From contig JAJDEE010000236.1 in the NCBI GenBank assembly GCA_029259975.1, forward strand, positions 1 through 13,288: 13,288 bases of DNA. The letters run 5' to 3'. The stretch is from Planctomycetota bacterium (lineage in GTDB: Bacteria > Planctomycetota > Planctomycetia > Pirellulales > Lacipirellulaceae). Both the position numbers and the translations under genes were made by a program. Shown here in pieces: positions 13,019 to 13,288 of the stretch. Every line of letters starts with the position of its first letter. Position 1 is the stretch's first letter. The notes under the pieces were generated by a model. The model did not search any database. It was not told the DNA's origin and saw nothing but the letters and a program-made list of their open reading frames with translations.

Positions 13019-13288
13019 TTACGTCAGCGCGACACTCAGCCCGTCATAGGCGAGTTCGACTAGGGGTGGCAGTTCTGCGCTGAGGGTCTCGTCGTCTAAA
13101 TCGTGTGAAATGTGCGTTAGCAACGTGCGTTTGGGAGCGAGGTCGGCAGCTACCGCAAGTGATTCTTCGAGGCCAAAATGGGTAGTATGCGGTTCGCGGC
13201 GCAGGCAGTCGAGTATCAAGACATCAAGCCCGCGCAGCTTTTCACGGCTTTTGGCAGAGATGCCATTGGTGTCGGTGCAGTAGGCGAC
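13019..13288 (-). CDS. MBL-fold metallohydrolase, PhnP-like, C-terminal part (5' end outside window)
   Basis: The frame is open from the window edge (13288) to a TAA at 13019-13021, giving the last 89 residues of a metallo-beta-lactamase-fold protein. Visible motifs are VAYCTDTNGIS (the metal-binding Asp after the strand AYCTD), LRGLDVLILDCLRREPHTTHFGLEESL, and LLTHISHDLDDE, which carries the late metal-binding His, ending ELAYDGLSV. This order and wording match PhnP-type phosphodiesterases and relatives (cyclic phosphate hydrolases), which are common in planctomycetes next to unrelated genes. The N-terminal HxHxDH motif is outside the window. It converges on the prc-type gene with 65 bases between the stops. 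MBL-fold family membership is firm; the substrate is uncertain, because PhnP-like proteins also include lipoate-related and uncharacterised enzymes. Confidence 0.88.
   Translation of the reverse strand, partial: VAYCTDTNGISAKSREKLRGLDVLILDCLRREPHTTHFGLEESLAVAADLAPKRTLLTHISHDLDDETLSAELPPLVELAYDGLSVALT

Overview
The window looks like chromosomal DNA from a planctomycete, most likely of the Pirellulales type. The reasons are a PEGA-domain lipoprotein of a kind common in that group, a PP2C phosphatase with a long C-terminal tail, several small secreted or lipoprotein-like hypotheticals, and a diverged SelA-like protein. This placement rests on recalled family resemblance; no 16S rRNA or other phylogenetic marker is present. 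No tRNA, rRNA, CRISPR array, transposase or phage gene was seen.

Layout. Positions 1-2400 (+) hold the end of an Mla/MCE lipid-transport operon: the C-terminal part of the permease MlaE, a complete ATPase MlaF and a complete MCE-domain protein MlaD with a long helical C-terminus. A 348-base intergenic stretch follows. At 2749-4035 (+) is a soluble chemoreceptor-like protein in which an MCP signalling domain precedes an Aer-type PAS domain, the reverse of Aer. Positions 4168-5256 (+) hold three overlapping genes: a PIN-domain (VapC-like) ribonuclease toxin, a 64-residue putative antitoxin, and a cysteine-dependent dual-specificity-type phosphatase. A recognisable extended -10 promoter lies upstream. 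A PEGA-domain protein (5273-5932, -) converges on them.

Divergent from the PEGA gene is a PP2C-type Ser/Thr phosphatase (6137-7387, +). After a short gap carrying three 13-bp tandem repeats come two small exported proteins (7642-8136 and 8149-8355, +), the first with three MPKIT repeats. Next is a pair separated by 4 bases: a SelA-like protein that lacks the PLP-binding lysine and other active-site residues (8486-9565, +), and a secreted protein of unknown function (9570-10547, +). A full-length Prc/Tsp-type C-terminal processing protease follows (10785-12953, +), preceded by a promoter sharing 12 bases with the one before the PIN gene. The window closes with the C-terminal part of an MBL-fold hydrolase on the minus strand (13019-13288).

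Most of the genes concern the cell envelope (Mla transport, PEGA lipoprotein, exported small proteins, Prc protease) or signalling (Aer-like receptor, two phosphatases of different folds). The most unusual items are the SelA-like probable pseudoenzyme, the PIN-antitoxin-phosphatase three-gene overlap and the inverted Aer-like receptor. None is proven here to be a new system.
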